NCBI GenBank assembly: GCA_949317995.1
Contig: OX439045.1
Location: 5,203,674-5,267,673, forward strand
Source of the DNA: Acholoe squamosa
Lineage: Eukaryota > Annelida > Polychaeta > Phyllodocida > Polynoidae
Length of the DNA: 64,000 bases
Direction: 5' to 3'
Below are positions 20,991-30,752 of the stretch, in pieces. The notes under the pieces are model-generated. The model was not told where the DNA came from. It worked only from the letters and a program-made list of their open reading frames with translations, and searched no databases. Made by a program: the position numbers and the translations under genes. How positions within the stretch are numbered: the stretch's first letter is position 1; each line of letters begins with the position of its first letter.

Positions 20991-21118
20991 GGCCTTACCA
21001 CATTGGCCCTTACCACATTGGCCCTTACCACATTGGCCCTTACCACATTGGCCCTTACCACATTGGCCCTTACCACATCGGCCCTTAACACATTGGCCCT
21101 TACCACATTGGCCCTTTA
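20990..21118. repeat. 15-bp tandem repeat, about eight units
   Basis: The unit CATTGGCCCTTACCA is repeated with a 15-base period and very few changes, so it is young. The last unit runs into CCCTTTAAGGG of the next TTAA-MITE. The unit itself may derive from the CATTGG...GGCCCTTA words of that element. Confidence 0.9.
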
Positions 21119-21695
21119 AGGGTTGCTAATGTAGGAGTGCATCATACCATCATGGTCATGATGCCAGTACGTCCGTAGGTTATGAGCAGTCTCGCCAGCA
21201 CTTCATTGGCGCATCATGGCGACCGTCTGGGAGTGTATCAACACCAATGGGCATGATCCATCAATGCATCATCAGCCTTTTAAAGATTTGCCGATGAAGC
21301 CTCGTTCGGTACTGTTTAGCTGGTATGATGCATGAATATAGCCACGGCAACTAACTCACCAGGGCTGCATTCATGGACAATGACGAACAATGCCCTATAG
21401 GAATGCATCTACCCTGTAGGGTTGACTTGATGCTTGCCAGCACTGCATTGGTGAATCAGGAAAACAAGTATACATTGAATTTAATACTGATGCCCATTGA
21501 TCGTCTTGCTCCAATGAGGTGATGGCGAGTCTGCTCGCCAGCATCTCATTCGAGTATCATACCAACCCTAGACTCGCCAGCACTTCATTGGAGCATCATG
21601 GCGATACACTTCCGGAGGCCCCGCAAGCAGACTCCTTAGGACTATATACATGCCTAATGATACAATGACACCTGCCTTTAAAGGGTTAATGTCAC
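21112..21695 (+). mobile_element. cluster of broken TTAA-MITE copies
   Basis: One copy runs from GGCCCTTTAAGGGTTGCTAATG (21112) to CATCATCAGCCTTTTAAAG (21290), with only the right half of arm A. Behind it are arm-B pieces at 21330-21375 and an arm-A hairpin at 21505-21555 (GTGATGGCGAG with CTCGCCAGCATCTC). Further arm-A halves reach 21620, and a CCTTTAAAGGGTTAA end lies at 21675. Confidence 0.7.
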
Positions 21696-21811
21696 TGTAA
21701 CATGTAGACAAGCAGTAGCATGGGACTTTGTCATGTATGTATACCACATACCATGACATGTTCCCATAACAACAACCAATGCACGCCATGAGTACAGGAT
21801 ACCCTTTGGAG

Positions 21812-22018
21812 GTCACTTAATGCATTAATGCATCATGCCAATTGGTTTTCATGATGGATGAATGCAGCCCTGGTGAGTAACTCATTATGCAGGCACACAT
21901 TATGCAGGCATAATGGATGCAGCCCTGGTGAGTAACTCACCAGGGCTGCATCCATGCATCATGATGACCCATGGACATGATGCGTGCATCCATTACTGGC
22001 CCTCAAAGGATTATGTGC
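21812..22018 (-). mobile_element. TTAA-MITE copy with arm-B duplication
   Basis: GCATTAATGCATCATGCC at the left. GCAGCCCTGGTGAGTAACTC is present twice with GCAGGCAtaATG words between. A full arm B follows (GCAGCCCTGGTGAG with CTCACCAGGGCTGC), then TTACTGGCCCTCAAAGG. Arm A is absent. Confidence 0.75.
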
Positions 22019-22200
22019 TGTACATGAGCTCCATTGTATTCGGCTACAAAGTAGGATTGGACAGAGTGTGTCCCTCATAGAAAGGCTTTATTAGAGCTGT
22101 CACCCCAGGGAATATCACAGGACATGACAAGTAAGATGTCTAAAGGTTTCCATGACAATTGTAAGTTGGCACGAGGTACAACACCCTCTTAAATGGGCAC

Positions 22201-22452
22201 TTAACATTTTAAGGGTTGCTGATGTATTTATGTGTCATGTCGTTATGGTGCATGAGTGTAGCCCTGGTGAGGAACTTTCCAGAGGGCTACATCCAAGTAT
22301 TGTTCCGACCCTGCTGGGTTGATACATTCCCAGAGAGCCACCATGATGCTCCAATGAAGTGATGGTGAGCGGTTTCGCCAGCACTTCATTGGTGCATCAT
22401 GCCGACCAATGGGCATGATACACTCCTGCATCAGCGGTCCCTTTAAGGGCAG
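22201..22452 (-). mobile_element. TTAA-MITE, minus orientation
   Basis: TTAACATTTTAAGGGTTGCTGATG at the left. Arm B (GTAGCCCTGGTGAGGAAC with CCAGAGGGCTAC), a GACCCTGCTGGGTTGATAC spacer, arm A (GAAGTGATGGTGAG with TTCGCCAGCACTTC) and GCATCAGCGGTCCCTTTAAGG follow. Confidence 0.85.
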
Positions 22453-22547
22453 AGCAAAAATTGTTGCCCTGGCCATGGGGGCGGCCTCTGAAAAAAGTAT
22501 AGTTCCTAGAGGACGAGCCTATTTTCAATTCCTATACTAATCCTATA

Positions 22548-22716
22548 TAACTGGCATCGACTATAGTCAACGCTAGGCCTGCCATGGTGTCGACTATAGT
22601 TGATGCTAGGCCTGCCATGGTGTCGACTATAGTCGATGCTAGGCCTGCCATGGTGTCGACTATAGTCGATGCTAGGGCTGCCATGGTGTCAACTATCGTC
22701 GATGCTAGCCCTCAAT
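22548..22716. repeat. 33-bp tandem repeat with 14-bp palindrome
   Basis: GCCATGGTGTCGACTATAGTCGATGCTAGGCCT-type units start at 22581, 22614, 22647 and 22680, giving a period of exactly 33. TCGACTATAGTCGA is a perfect palindrome in each unit. Because 33 is divisible by 3, the array reads as an 11-residue peptide repeat (AMVSTIVDARP). There is no sign that it is translated. Confidence 0.9.
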
Positions 22717-23004
22717 GGGTTAAGCTTCCCTACAACATCTTAGATATAGCAAGTCCCAAACAAGTGTTGATGGCTCCAGAGGTTATATCACATGTCTAGA
22801 CTTATTCAACCAACATTTAGAGTGTAAAGAAAAGTACCTAGACTTAACAATCTAGTACTAAAACCTGGAGGTTAAACCTTGAGGAACAAACAGGCCACAT
22901 GATTTTTCCATTCCTGTTGAATTTGTATAGAGTTTGTGCTGTGGACTGAAGTTAAGCTGTCATTCATAAAACCTTGAGAAATAAAATTCTGCACAGAAAA
23001 GAAA
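22717..23004. other. unassigned DNA
   Basis: Nothing recognisable. Confidence 0.35.
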
Positions 23005-23396
23005 AGTCTTACTCACTTTCAAGAGGGTGGATCCCGGCTCAAGTGAGTGAGTGAGTAATAGATGTTTAAAGCCATTTCGACAGCTAAGGTCATATTCATG
23101 GCGAGAATGACATTACACAATTTCACAGAGGAATGTGTCGGTGCCCGCGCATATGTGCACCACACACATCCTGAGGGGACAGGAAAGAAGAGATATAGAC
23201 CCTTTTAAGTGGGCTAGGGAGGCCTGTCCGGCTCAAGTAATGTTGCAAAATGAGTATGGTTTGATACTCAGCCTGATCCTGGTGTGATACTCTGCGTCTG
23301 CCAGAGTGTCACCCCGCGATCTAGGAGTATCAAATCATACTCAGTTTGGCAACATTACCTGAGTCTGGACCCAGCCTACAGTGAGTATTAAGATTT
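23005..23396. mobile_element. AGACTC foldback split by a SINE-like insertion
   Basis: The left arm is CTTACTCACTTTCAAGAGGG then TGGATCCCGGCTCAAGT. After the insert it continues AATGTTGCAAAATGAGTATG, CAGCCTGATCC. The right arm has ATCATACTCAGTTTGGCAAC, ATTACCTGAGTCTGGACCC and GTGAGTATTAAGA. The arms pair once the insert is set aside. Confidence 0.8.
23045..23229 (+). mobile_element. GAGTGAG SINE-like retroposon with 9-bp duplication
   Basis: GGCTCAAGT occurs at 23036-23044 and 23230-23238, directly flanking a 185-base element. The element begins GAGTGAGTGAGTAATAG and ends GGGCTAGGGAGGCCTGTCC. The body carries GCCATTTCGACAGCTAAGG, ACACAATTTCACAGAGGAAT and GCATATGTGCACCACACAC. No terminal inverted repeats, no poly(A) tail and no clear tRNA-type A/B boxes. 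Relatives are at 38913, 43051 (minus), 47617 and 63109. Confidence 0.85.
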
Positions 23397-23649
23397 TTTT
23401 TTCTCTCTGTGTGGGGGTTGACATGTTTTTAAATGTTGTTGCCTATTAAATGAAATCTTTATCATTTCATGTTTTGAATGGAATACAAGACTTCGCCTCA
23501 TAAGATAAACTACTAAACTAAGCCTGATTGGCGTTTTCATAATACACCTAACTATGTACTGCTCGAGCTCCCTACAAGAAACCCCAGCCTGGAATCCGTC
23601 ATTAAAAAGCTGTAATACGGAGCCCCGGAAAGGACATCCGTTTTCTTCA

Positions 23650-23890
23650 TATATTTTTCTAGAGTTTGTTTCCACAACTTTTATTTTTGTTTACGCTTGT
23701 CGTATTTTCGGTTCCGCAACTTTTATTTCTGTTTCCGCAACTTTTGTTTTTTTTACCACAACTTTTGTTTTCATTACCAGAGCTTTTCTTTCTTTTTTTC
23801 TTCATTTATGCAGGCTAATATATCGTTTCCATAAGTTGTGGAACCAAAATTATAAGTTGTGAAAACTGAAATTAAACTAGTGAAAACAAA
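23650..23890. repeat. 22-bp tandem repeat that switches strand
   Basis: GTTTCCGCAACTTTTATTTCT-type units occur about six times from 23660 to 23790. After a gap the same word returns in reverse complement (ATAAGTTGTGGAACC, AAGTTGTGAAAAC) at 23830-23880. The whole can fold back on itself. Confidence 0.75.
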
Positions 23891-24490
23891 AATACATTTT
23901 TGATGTGCAACCAGACAACAGAGGGTCCATTTATTTTCAACCAGTTGTCTGTGGTCAAATCGGTATTGTTGTCGTGGTAACTTCAGACAGGGTAGCATAT
24001 TAAAATTTGTACCTCAACTTTTGCCAGTGTGTTACAAAATGTGCTTCTCAGGTTTCCTAGTTGGCCTTTTGGTATTACAGGCGCACTTGATGCAGGTGGG
24101 GGGGGGGGGTGGAAAGGCCTCCATTGATATTGTGGAAAGGTCAGGTCCAATGCCATTATGATTAATATCACCTGACAGTCATTAGAAAATGTCAGGTTGA
24201 ATTTAGTGGCCCATAATTTAAAAGTGTTGTTTGCACTTTAGGATGGTTGACAATGGTCTGATACTCTGTGCAACAAGGCATTTGATATGAGACTATCATA
24301 CTGAGGTTATTAGAGCTGTCTTGGCAGAGTATAGTGTATCTTATACCATGGTTATCCAGTTTAGGCACCATTTTACGGTGTCTTTAGTATGTACTAAAGG
24401 CGCTGTTTATAGACTCGAAACAAATAACATTGAATTTAATGGTTTTAAAGGGTAAAAATGTTTAATTTAATGGTGGAAACCATGGTATAA
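23891..24490. other. unassigned DNA
   Basis: A G-run near 24097-24110. No gene or clear repeat. Confidence 0.35.
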
Positions 24491-24494
24491 ACGT

Positions 24495-24616
24495 CATAGG
24501 TGACGGATAGGGGTGCACTCAGTCCTTTTATCCCTTAGATAAGGGGAATTTGGCCTCTGGCCTAATTCCCTTATCTGGGATAAAAGGACCTACTGAACCC
24601 CTGTCCGTCATCTATG
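24495..24616. repeat. 122-bp near-perfect palindrome
   Basis: CATAGGTGACGGATAGGGGT and CCTTTTATCCCTTAGATAAGG at the left pair with CCTTATCTGGGATAAAAGG and CCCCTGTCCGTCATCTATG at the right, with a tiny loop at GGCCTCTGGCC. It is probably a foldback MITE of which I see one copy. Confidence 0.85.
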
Positions 24617-24754
24617 TCCTTAAGGTGGCTGGCGGCCTTTGAAAACGTGTCTACTGAGCAGCTTTCTGTGCACCTCCAGATGAAGTTCCTCCAGAAAACA
24701 ATAGGGGCCCCCTCTATCTTTACTAAATCAATCTCTATCTATGGTTGAAAAAGT

Positions 24755-24848
24755 GATCCAGTGTTGCCCTCAGAAGGAATCGAACCCAGGATCTTCCGAT
24801 ACACAGTCAAACCTGCTACCACTGTGCCTAAGGGGCCCTCTTTAAATA
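24755..24848 (-). mobile_element. tRNA-like SINE head
   Basis: On the minus strand, GGCACAGTGGTAGCAGG resembles a box A and GGTTCGATTCC is a perfect box B at tRNA spacing. The acceptor stem (GGGCCCC with GAGGGC) pairs poorly, so this is not a working tRNA. A T-run lies just outside at 24888-24906. The SINE body is not identifiable. Confidence 0.6.
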
Positions 24849-25440
24849 CCCACTTACCTGTCCACACACCATGTGTTGAAAGGTTGTCAATTTTTTTTTT
24901 TTTTTTGATGCCCCAAAACAGTAGAAATATGTTTAGGACCATGGGTCGGTATCACATTTACTGCAAAGATATGTTTATAATCTAAATGCTCAGAAGGTTA
25001 TAAAAAGATCTAACTACTTTTGGATATCAATCTCAGCATTTATGTAGCAAATCAATATATAATCCCATATAAAGTTAAAGGTCCAATATCTCAAAAATAT
25101 GCATGGGACCCCCACATTCTTTTTACATACATGAAAAGTACAGATCACTTTGGGTCTCTGATGATGATATGGCAAAAATCTAATTACTTTCAGTCTATCC
25201 CCGCCAGCCACTTTAATAGAAGATTGTCCTAACGGTTTAACATGTAGGACTAAGCAGGGCTGTCATAGTAGAATACTTTACCAAGCTGTTGTCCAAGATT
25301 GCCAGGAAAAGACTGAGGGCCCAGGACAGGGTACAAACTCGCATCTAAAGACTTTGTTGACGTTCTGACACGAGAAATTGTTTTTCTTCAAAATAATCCC
25401 CAAAGTATACATTATTATTCCATGGCTAATACCGACGGTA
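24849..25440. other. unassigned DNA
   Basis: No supported gene. Short frames on both strands show no domain. Confidence 0.35.
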
Positions 25441-25444
25441 CTAT

Positions 25445-25625
25445 AGTTTAGTACTACTCACGCCCTATTCAATGGGGGGATGGAATACGATGCCTGCGTA
25501 TTCAACGGCGCCATTTTGAAATTTATGCAGAGTTAGATAGTTTCGTATTTACAGTAGTTAGTTTCGTATTTACGTATTTACGATGCAAAATTATTCACTG
25601 TGAGTTGATATTTGCTTAACAAACT
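25445..25625. repeat. dispersed repeat sharing CTATTCAATGGGGGGATGG
   Basis: TATTCAATGGGGGGATGGAATAC recurs near 32310-32335. TCGTATTTACAGTAGTTAGT is locally repeated here. Both loci then carry GTTGATATTTGC. Confidence 0.5.
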
Positions 25626-25719
25626 AAAAGGTACTTTTCCTGGTCAGGGGACCCAGTAGCCGCTGTCAGCCAATCGCATTGCATGAAAGCAGAACCACTC
25701 AAGTGGTAGAGCCCAAAAT

Positions 25720-26560
25720 TCAGCCCAAGGTGCGTCTTATAGTTGTCCCTTTGACTCAGAGTGTGCCTCACAATCAAAGGGCACCTTATATGTGAGGTAT
25801 TGCGGTACTATTCCCGAGTACCGTAAATTCTCCTGTATGAGATGTGGCTTGTAATACACCAGAATAACAGTACACTGTCAGCCCACCCACGTTAATATAC
25901 AGTAGAAGGCTTTTTTATCCTGTTGTACAGTATTACCTTGTGTAGGCATGAATGTACATATACTAGATGTTTATTGTGCTGCAGCTACAGGTGGTTCTAC
26001 TGCCTATATACAGGGGTATTTATAGCCCATTTACAATTGCGGCTGGGAGTGCATGTGGGTCCTTTATGACTTAGCTCGGCTCAGATTGTGTCTTATATGC
26101 GACCTGGGATATTACACTAAAGAACAGTCCTAAAATGACCGAAATTTGACCACAGGTGCGTCCTATTTATAAGATTTACCGTAAATTCTCTTGTAAAATC
26201 CTAACCCTCGTATAAGCTGCGTTCCCAACTTTGGAAAAGATATAAGCTGTCCCAGAGGCTTGGAAATTATAGGTTTCCCACTTCGCATAAAAACCTTTTC
26301 TTAACGTTAAAAAAAACGTTTATTGGTTTCCTCATTGAGTTATTGGTTGAAAATTTGTTGGAAAAAACGTTTAAAAACGTTTTTGCCAAGTGGGTTATTA
26401 ATATTCTATTGTTTATCCTGACTTTGGGCTAATTCTATAAGCCGAATCTTGGCTTGGGATCTAATAAAAGCCACGGCCTATAGGAGAGAATTTACGGTAG
26501 TACAAGACAGGTGCATTCTCATACTTGAGAGGCGTCCCATACACAAGGATTTACGGTACA
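25720..26560. mobile_element. several degenerate CGTATAAG-like elements
   Basis: TTACCGTAAATTCTCTTGTA, GTGCGTCTTATAG, TGCGACCTGGGATATTACAC, GTAAATTCTCCTGTATGAG and GAGAATTTACGGTA occur repeatedly in both orientations. At least two or three old members, probably nested, are present. I cannot draw clean boundaries. A self-contained AACGTTTTT-rich inverted stretch lies at 26285-26390. Confidence 0.5.
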
Positions 26561-26689
26561 TACATCTGGTTTACAATGGCAATATGTCAACAGCAGCATT
26601 GTTGCCTACAGAGCAAATCCAGGTTAAAAAAAGAATCCAGATTAACAATTAGCAAAGTATAGATATTACAGGGGTGTTAATGAGTTTTC

Positions 26690-26886
26690 AAAAAGAACGC
26701 AAACACTGAACAGCGTGGAGACTGCACTCCATATGGCCCCAGTCACAGTTTTCTTCTGTTTTAACAAGAAGCCCAAGGTGGCAGAACAATGGTGAAAGAA
26801 ACCTATGTGAAAATAACGGATCACTGGGGACAATAATAAAAACGATTCCATATTTATTTCAATGACATTGTTTTTACAGTGTGAGA
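26690..26886 (-). mobile_element. ACACTGT element, decayed
   Basis: GCCCAAGGTGGCAGAACAATGG, GTGAAAATAACGGATC, AATGACATTGTTTTTACAGTGT mark the interior and right end. The left end is only suggested by AAACACTGAACAG. Confidence 0.6.
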
Positions 26887-26928
26887 CAGAGTTCATCAAT
26901 TAGCTATATACTACATCACAGTGCATGA

Positions 26929-27815
26929 GGTACTAGGGTAACTGGCAGTTACCCCATCCAGCTTGAAGGGTCATATGCAAACAAGGGTACACATTTCTAT
27001 GCTTTTAATACACAATTCTATGCTTTTAATACGTTATTCTATTTCAAGATAATATTACAAAATCTTAGCTATGGTATAGAAACTTATCGAGGTAAGCAGC
27101 CAGAACATAAGATTATGTACTAGGGTAACTCCTTATGAAGCTACCTTGGTACTTGTTATTGTAAACAAACTGAGTTACCCTAATATTGAGTAATCTAACA
27201 CCTCTCTACACTACTGTTCTTGACAATGTCAGCCTACAGTTACTAGTTCAGATATCAAAACAAATTAGCATTACTCAAATCAGTAGAAATACTGAGTAAT
27301 CTACCATATTATTATTATATGCTAAGACAGTGATACATGAAACCCTAAGAATTACATAACAACAAAGGCAGATGATGATCAACCAATATCTGAGCCCATA
27401 TTACTGGGCCCATCAATACAAGCATTGTCGTCTGCACCAATCAGGGCAGAGCACTTTTTTTCATAACAAAGTGAAATCTACATATTACCAATCATAGTGT
27501 TGAGTACCCAATCAAGAGCAGACAACATCCAATCTATCTACCAGACACCATGCCTAGCTACCCAGACACAATGTCTAGCCTTAGTAGTTAGCATATGATA
27601 ATAAGTACTGGATTGGCAGCAATTGTTACAATACAGGTAATATTCCTCTCTACTATTCCAGCCATATAATGGCTTCGATGATTATGGGCCTGGAATAGTC
27701 TTGAGGAATATTACCTGTATTGTATCATTGCCGCCAATCCTGTGTATGTATTTCTGTATACTGCAATACAGGATCTACCATGTAGGATGGGGTAACTGCC
27801 AGTTACCCTAGTACC
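26929..27815. mobile_element. 887-bp element with palindromic terminal repeats
   Basis: The left end reads GGTACTAGGGTAACTGGCAG then TTACCCCATCC (26929-26959). Its exact inverse is at 27785-27815. Within each end, GGGTAACTGGCAGTTACCC is itself a palindrome. Weaker copies of the end (TACTAGGGTAACTCC at 27118, GAGTTACCCTAATATTG at 27172) lie inside, and a 130-bp palindrome occupies 27610-27739. No open frame longer than about 60 codons, so it is non-autonomous. I do not know the superfamily. Confidence 0.8.
27610..27739. repeat. 130-bp palindrome inside the 887-bp element
   Basis: GGATTGGCAGCAATTGTTAC and AATACAGGTAATATTCCTC pair with GAGGAATATTACCTGTATT and GTATCATTGCCGCCAATCC, with CTATTCCAG/CTGGAATAG toward the centre. 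Confidence 0.85.
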
Positions 27816-28205
27816 TTCTGCACGGTGTACATGGGTGTATCCTAATCACCGTTCTGCAATGTTGGGCGTAGCTATTGAAAAAAATTTAATTATGGGTATA
27901 GCAAAATCGGTTTCAGCAAACACAAACACTTCCAGGCACTCACCTGTAACCATGTTTTCAAATGTATGATGTACTTATGTCTATTATCTATGTTTAGGTA
28001 AGCTCAATGCACAATCAGATATCATAAAAAAAAACAATTAATAAAAAAAAACATAGCATATAAACCACACCCACGTCTGAGTGGCATTCTGAAAATGGTT
28101 ACAGCCGCACCTGTCCAGAGCTTGAACATTTCAATTTTGGGATTAGTTTATTGTGCAAAAGTGTATTGGCCATATAAATCAGTTTTGCACTGACTATATG
28201 TATGC
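27816..28205. other. unassigned DNA
   Basis: A-rich runs at 28027-28050. No supported feature. Confidence 0.35.
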
Positions 28206-28207
28206 CA

Positions 28208-28452
28208 ACCAACCGGACTTAGTGTTGATTCAAAACCGAACTGGCCTCTGTAGAAAATAGGTTTCGGGGACGTCTCAGGGTATTTGGTCGGCTCAGGGTG
28301 AACCTACCCTTAAAGATGTATAAGATAAAAACAATCGCAAAAACAAAAGGTAAAGGGTGTAGAGGTCGGCGGAAAACGTCTTGGAGAAACCGGGAGTCAA
28401 ACCCGGGACCCTCCAACCTGCAGGCGGAAGCTCTACCGCTGAGCTACTTCCC
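28208..28452 (-). mobile_element. SINE with tRNA-Cys-like head
   Basis: Reading the minus strand from 28450, GGGAAGTAGCTCAGCGGTAG (box A) and a CTGCAGG loop at the anticodon position (GCA, Cys) are followed by GGGTTTGACTCCC (box B). Acceptor pairing is broken, so this is a SINE head or pseudogene, not an active tRNA. A body of about 170 bases follows (CCTACCC-type and GACGTCCCCGAAACC). No clear tail or target duplication. Confidence 0.65.
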
Positions 28453-28624
28453 CGTCTGACATTCTCTACCTTCCACCTACATCTGGATCGGTATAATACA
28501 CAAGGGGGGCAGCTTATACCGGCTGACCAGCCCCTGAGGGCTGGTGCAACCGGAACGGGGCAGATGGCCTACCGCCATGGACTTACAGCCAGAGCTGGCC
28601 CCTACAAGGGTAATAAAGTAGCAC

Positions 28625-28965
28625 TATGATTAACATTCTACTACATTCACAATCGTTCTCAATTATAGGCACTCACTATTTGCTAACAATGCTCTTAGTA
28701 TGACCTAATAGAAAAATATCTTCCCCATTATCAAAAAGGAAGAGATTACTAAACCTAAAGGACAAATCGAATAAAAATAACCGCAAAAGGGCAAATAGAT
28801 AAAAAATGAAATAGAGTAGCACTGTGATTGACATTCCAGAACATCCACAGTTGGTCTTGATTATAGTCACTGCCTACCTGCTTATTATAAACTACGTATT
28901 GCCGGATAGAAAAAAAAAATCTTCACATTATCAACAAGGAAGAGAATACCAACCCTGTTCTTACT
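28625..28965. repeat. tandem duplication, period about 199 bp
   Basis: GATTAACATTCTACTACATTCAC...AGAAAAATATCTTCCC...AAAAGGAAGAGATTAC (from 28629) is repeated as GATTGACATTCCAGAACATCCAC...AAAAAAAATCTTCAC...ACAAGGAAGAGAATAC (from 28827). Identity is moderate, so this is an old duplication. Confidence 0.75.
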
Positions 28966-29067
28966 GGATATAGTTATTCTCCCAACTGAAGGCGAGCCCC
29001 CCATACCATTGGGTGTTTATAGTTACTAATTCAATACCAGCTGATTACACCTTGGTAATGAACATTT

Positions 29068-29358
29068 ACCGTAATCTTCCCGGTACAAGGCGCGTCTTGT
29101 ATGAGAGATTTTAGGTGTTACTGGATCCAGAAGGGGGACACCAAGACTTTTCATTTGATATATTTCATTCCCCCTAAGTCATAATAGGATCTAGGGGGGC
29201 CTGGGGGGTCCTGGGGGCTCTAGCAACACATAGCTTTTAGAATTTTGAAAATTCATTTAGTTGAACAAACGTTATGAATTTTTCATTTTTTTACTATTTT
29301 CTAAAACTCTAGGTGCGCCTTGTACGCGAGGTGCGCCTTATATGCGGGAGATTACGGT
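29068..29358 (-). mobile_element. CGTATAAG element, subfamily 1
   Basis: The ends TACCGTAATCTTCCCGG and GCGGGAGATTACGGTA. The interior is the reverse complement of the copy at 13140 (GGATCCAGAAGGGGGACAC, CATAATAGGATCTAGG). The inner words AGGTGCGCCTTGTACGCG and AGGTGCGCCTTATATGCG stand in tandem at the right end. Confidence 0.85.
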
Positions 29359-29719
29359 ACATTGCTTTCAACGAAACACACTCCTTTACTGGTAGAAGGT
29401 ACTCTTACATATTTGTGGTGACTAACTGACCCAAATGTGAAGACTAATCATTAAGGTGGCTGGCGGGGATAGAATAAAAGTAATTAAATTTTCGCCATAT
29501 TATCACCAGTATCGATTGTACAGCAATATGTCACATAAATCCACAGATTCCTATCCAAAAGCAATTAAATTTTCTTATAACTTCCTCAGCACTTAGATTA
29601 TATGCATATCTTTGCAGTGAGCGTAGTTCTGACATATGGTCCCAGTTATCATTAAGGTGACCATTTCAGTTGTAGCACTCTGGAGTTTATGGTCTCTCTC
29701 CTGCTCGGTTTGTGTTTCA

Positions 29720-29962
29720 AGGCTGCTAATCTTTTGAGGGTAGGATAATGCCTTCAAGTTTCATTTGCCATCATGATACACTAATGAAACCTTTGCAAGT
29801 AACTCACCTGTTCTGCATTGGTGCATCGTGCCGACTGCATCAGGAGTGTATCAGCCCTGTACGGTTTATATATGACATGTGAATGCAGCACTGGTGAGTT
29901 ACTCACCAAAAATGAAATATCAATGTGCAGCATTAAAGCCATAGCTGCCCCTTTAAAGGATC
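29720..29962 (+). mobile_element. TTAA-MITE, decayed
   Basis: GGCTGCTAATCTTTTGAGGG at the left. Remnants of arm A (CTCACCTGTTCTGCATTGG), GGAGTGTATCAGCCCTGTA, an arm B half (GCAGCACTGGTGAGTTACTC) and CATAGCTGCCCCTTTAAAGG follow. Confidence 0.65.
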
Positions 29963-29966
29963 ATAG

Positions 29967-30630
29967 CCCTTTAAAAGCAGCTGGTGCATGAATGCATCAT
30001 GCCCATTGGCTGTCATGATGCAATAATGCATCATGCCCATTGGCTGTCATGATGCATTATTGCATCATGCCCATTGGCTGTCATGGTGCAATAATGCATC
30101 ATGCCCATTGGCTGTCATGATGCAATAATGCATCATGCCCATTGGCTGTCATGATGCATTAATGCATCATGCCCATTGGCTGTCATGGTGCATGAATGCA
30201 TCATGCCATTGGCTGTCATGGTGCATGAATGCATCATGCCATTGGCTGTCATGGTGCATGAATGCATCATGCCATTGGCTGTCATGGTGCATGAATGCAT
30301 CATGCCTATTGGCTGTCATGGTGCATGAATGCATCATGCCCATTGGCTGTCATGATGCATTAATGCATCATGCCCATTGGCTGTCATGGTGCATTAATGC
30401 ATCATGCCATTGGCTGTCATGATGCATTAATGCATCATGCCCATTGGCTGTCATGATACATGAATGCATCATGCCCATTGGCTGTCATGACGACCCTACA
30501 GAGTCCTCATACTCCTGGAGGGTCGTCATGATGCACCAATGAAGTGCTGGTCAGAAATCTCACCAGCACTTCATTGGTGCATCATGACGACCAATGGGCA
30601 TGATGCACTCCTGTATCAGCGGCCTATAAA
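29967..30630 (+). mobile_element. TTAA-MITE with expanded terminal repeat
   Basis: The left terminus (CCCTTTAAAAGCAGCTGGTG) is followed by a 34-bp satellite built from its own subterminal unit. The remainder of a normal element comes after: GACCCTACAGAG, CTGGAGGGTCGTC, arm A (GAAGTGCTGGTCAG with CTCACCAGCACTTC), CCAATGGGCATGATGCACTC and GCGGCCTATAAAG. Confidence 0.8.
29985..30495. repeat. 34-bp satellite array, about 15 units, seeded by a MITE end
   Basis: GGCTGTCATGATGCATTAATG then CATCATGCCCATT repeats with a 33-34 base period (unit starts at 30008, 30042, 30076, 30110 and onward to 30480). Each unit holds an ATGATGCATTAATGCATCAT dyad. Variants are AATAATG, ATTATTG and GTGAATG in the centre, and CCATT versus CCCATT. 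An open frame across it (HWLSWCMNASC repeat) is a by-product. Confidence 0.95.
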
Positions 30631-30752
30631 GAGTTCATATCACAATAGGTAGCGCAGACCCACTTGTTTTACCAACCTGTGATGGTCTAGTTCGTAAATG
30701 GGGCGAAAGTTGACCCTGTTTATCCTATACACATAGAAGTGATGGTGTTTAA

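Noticed and set aside
28379-28450. Functional tRNA-Cys gene on the minus strand
   Set aside because: The acceptor stem has several mismatches and a SINE-like body follows.
29985-30495. CRISPR-like array of short repeats
   Set aside because: Units abut without unique spacers, the sequence is an animal-type genome, and the unit is the subterminal part of a MITE.
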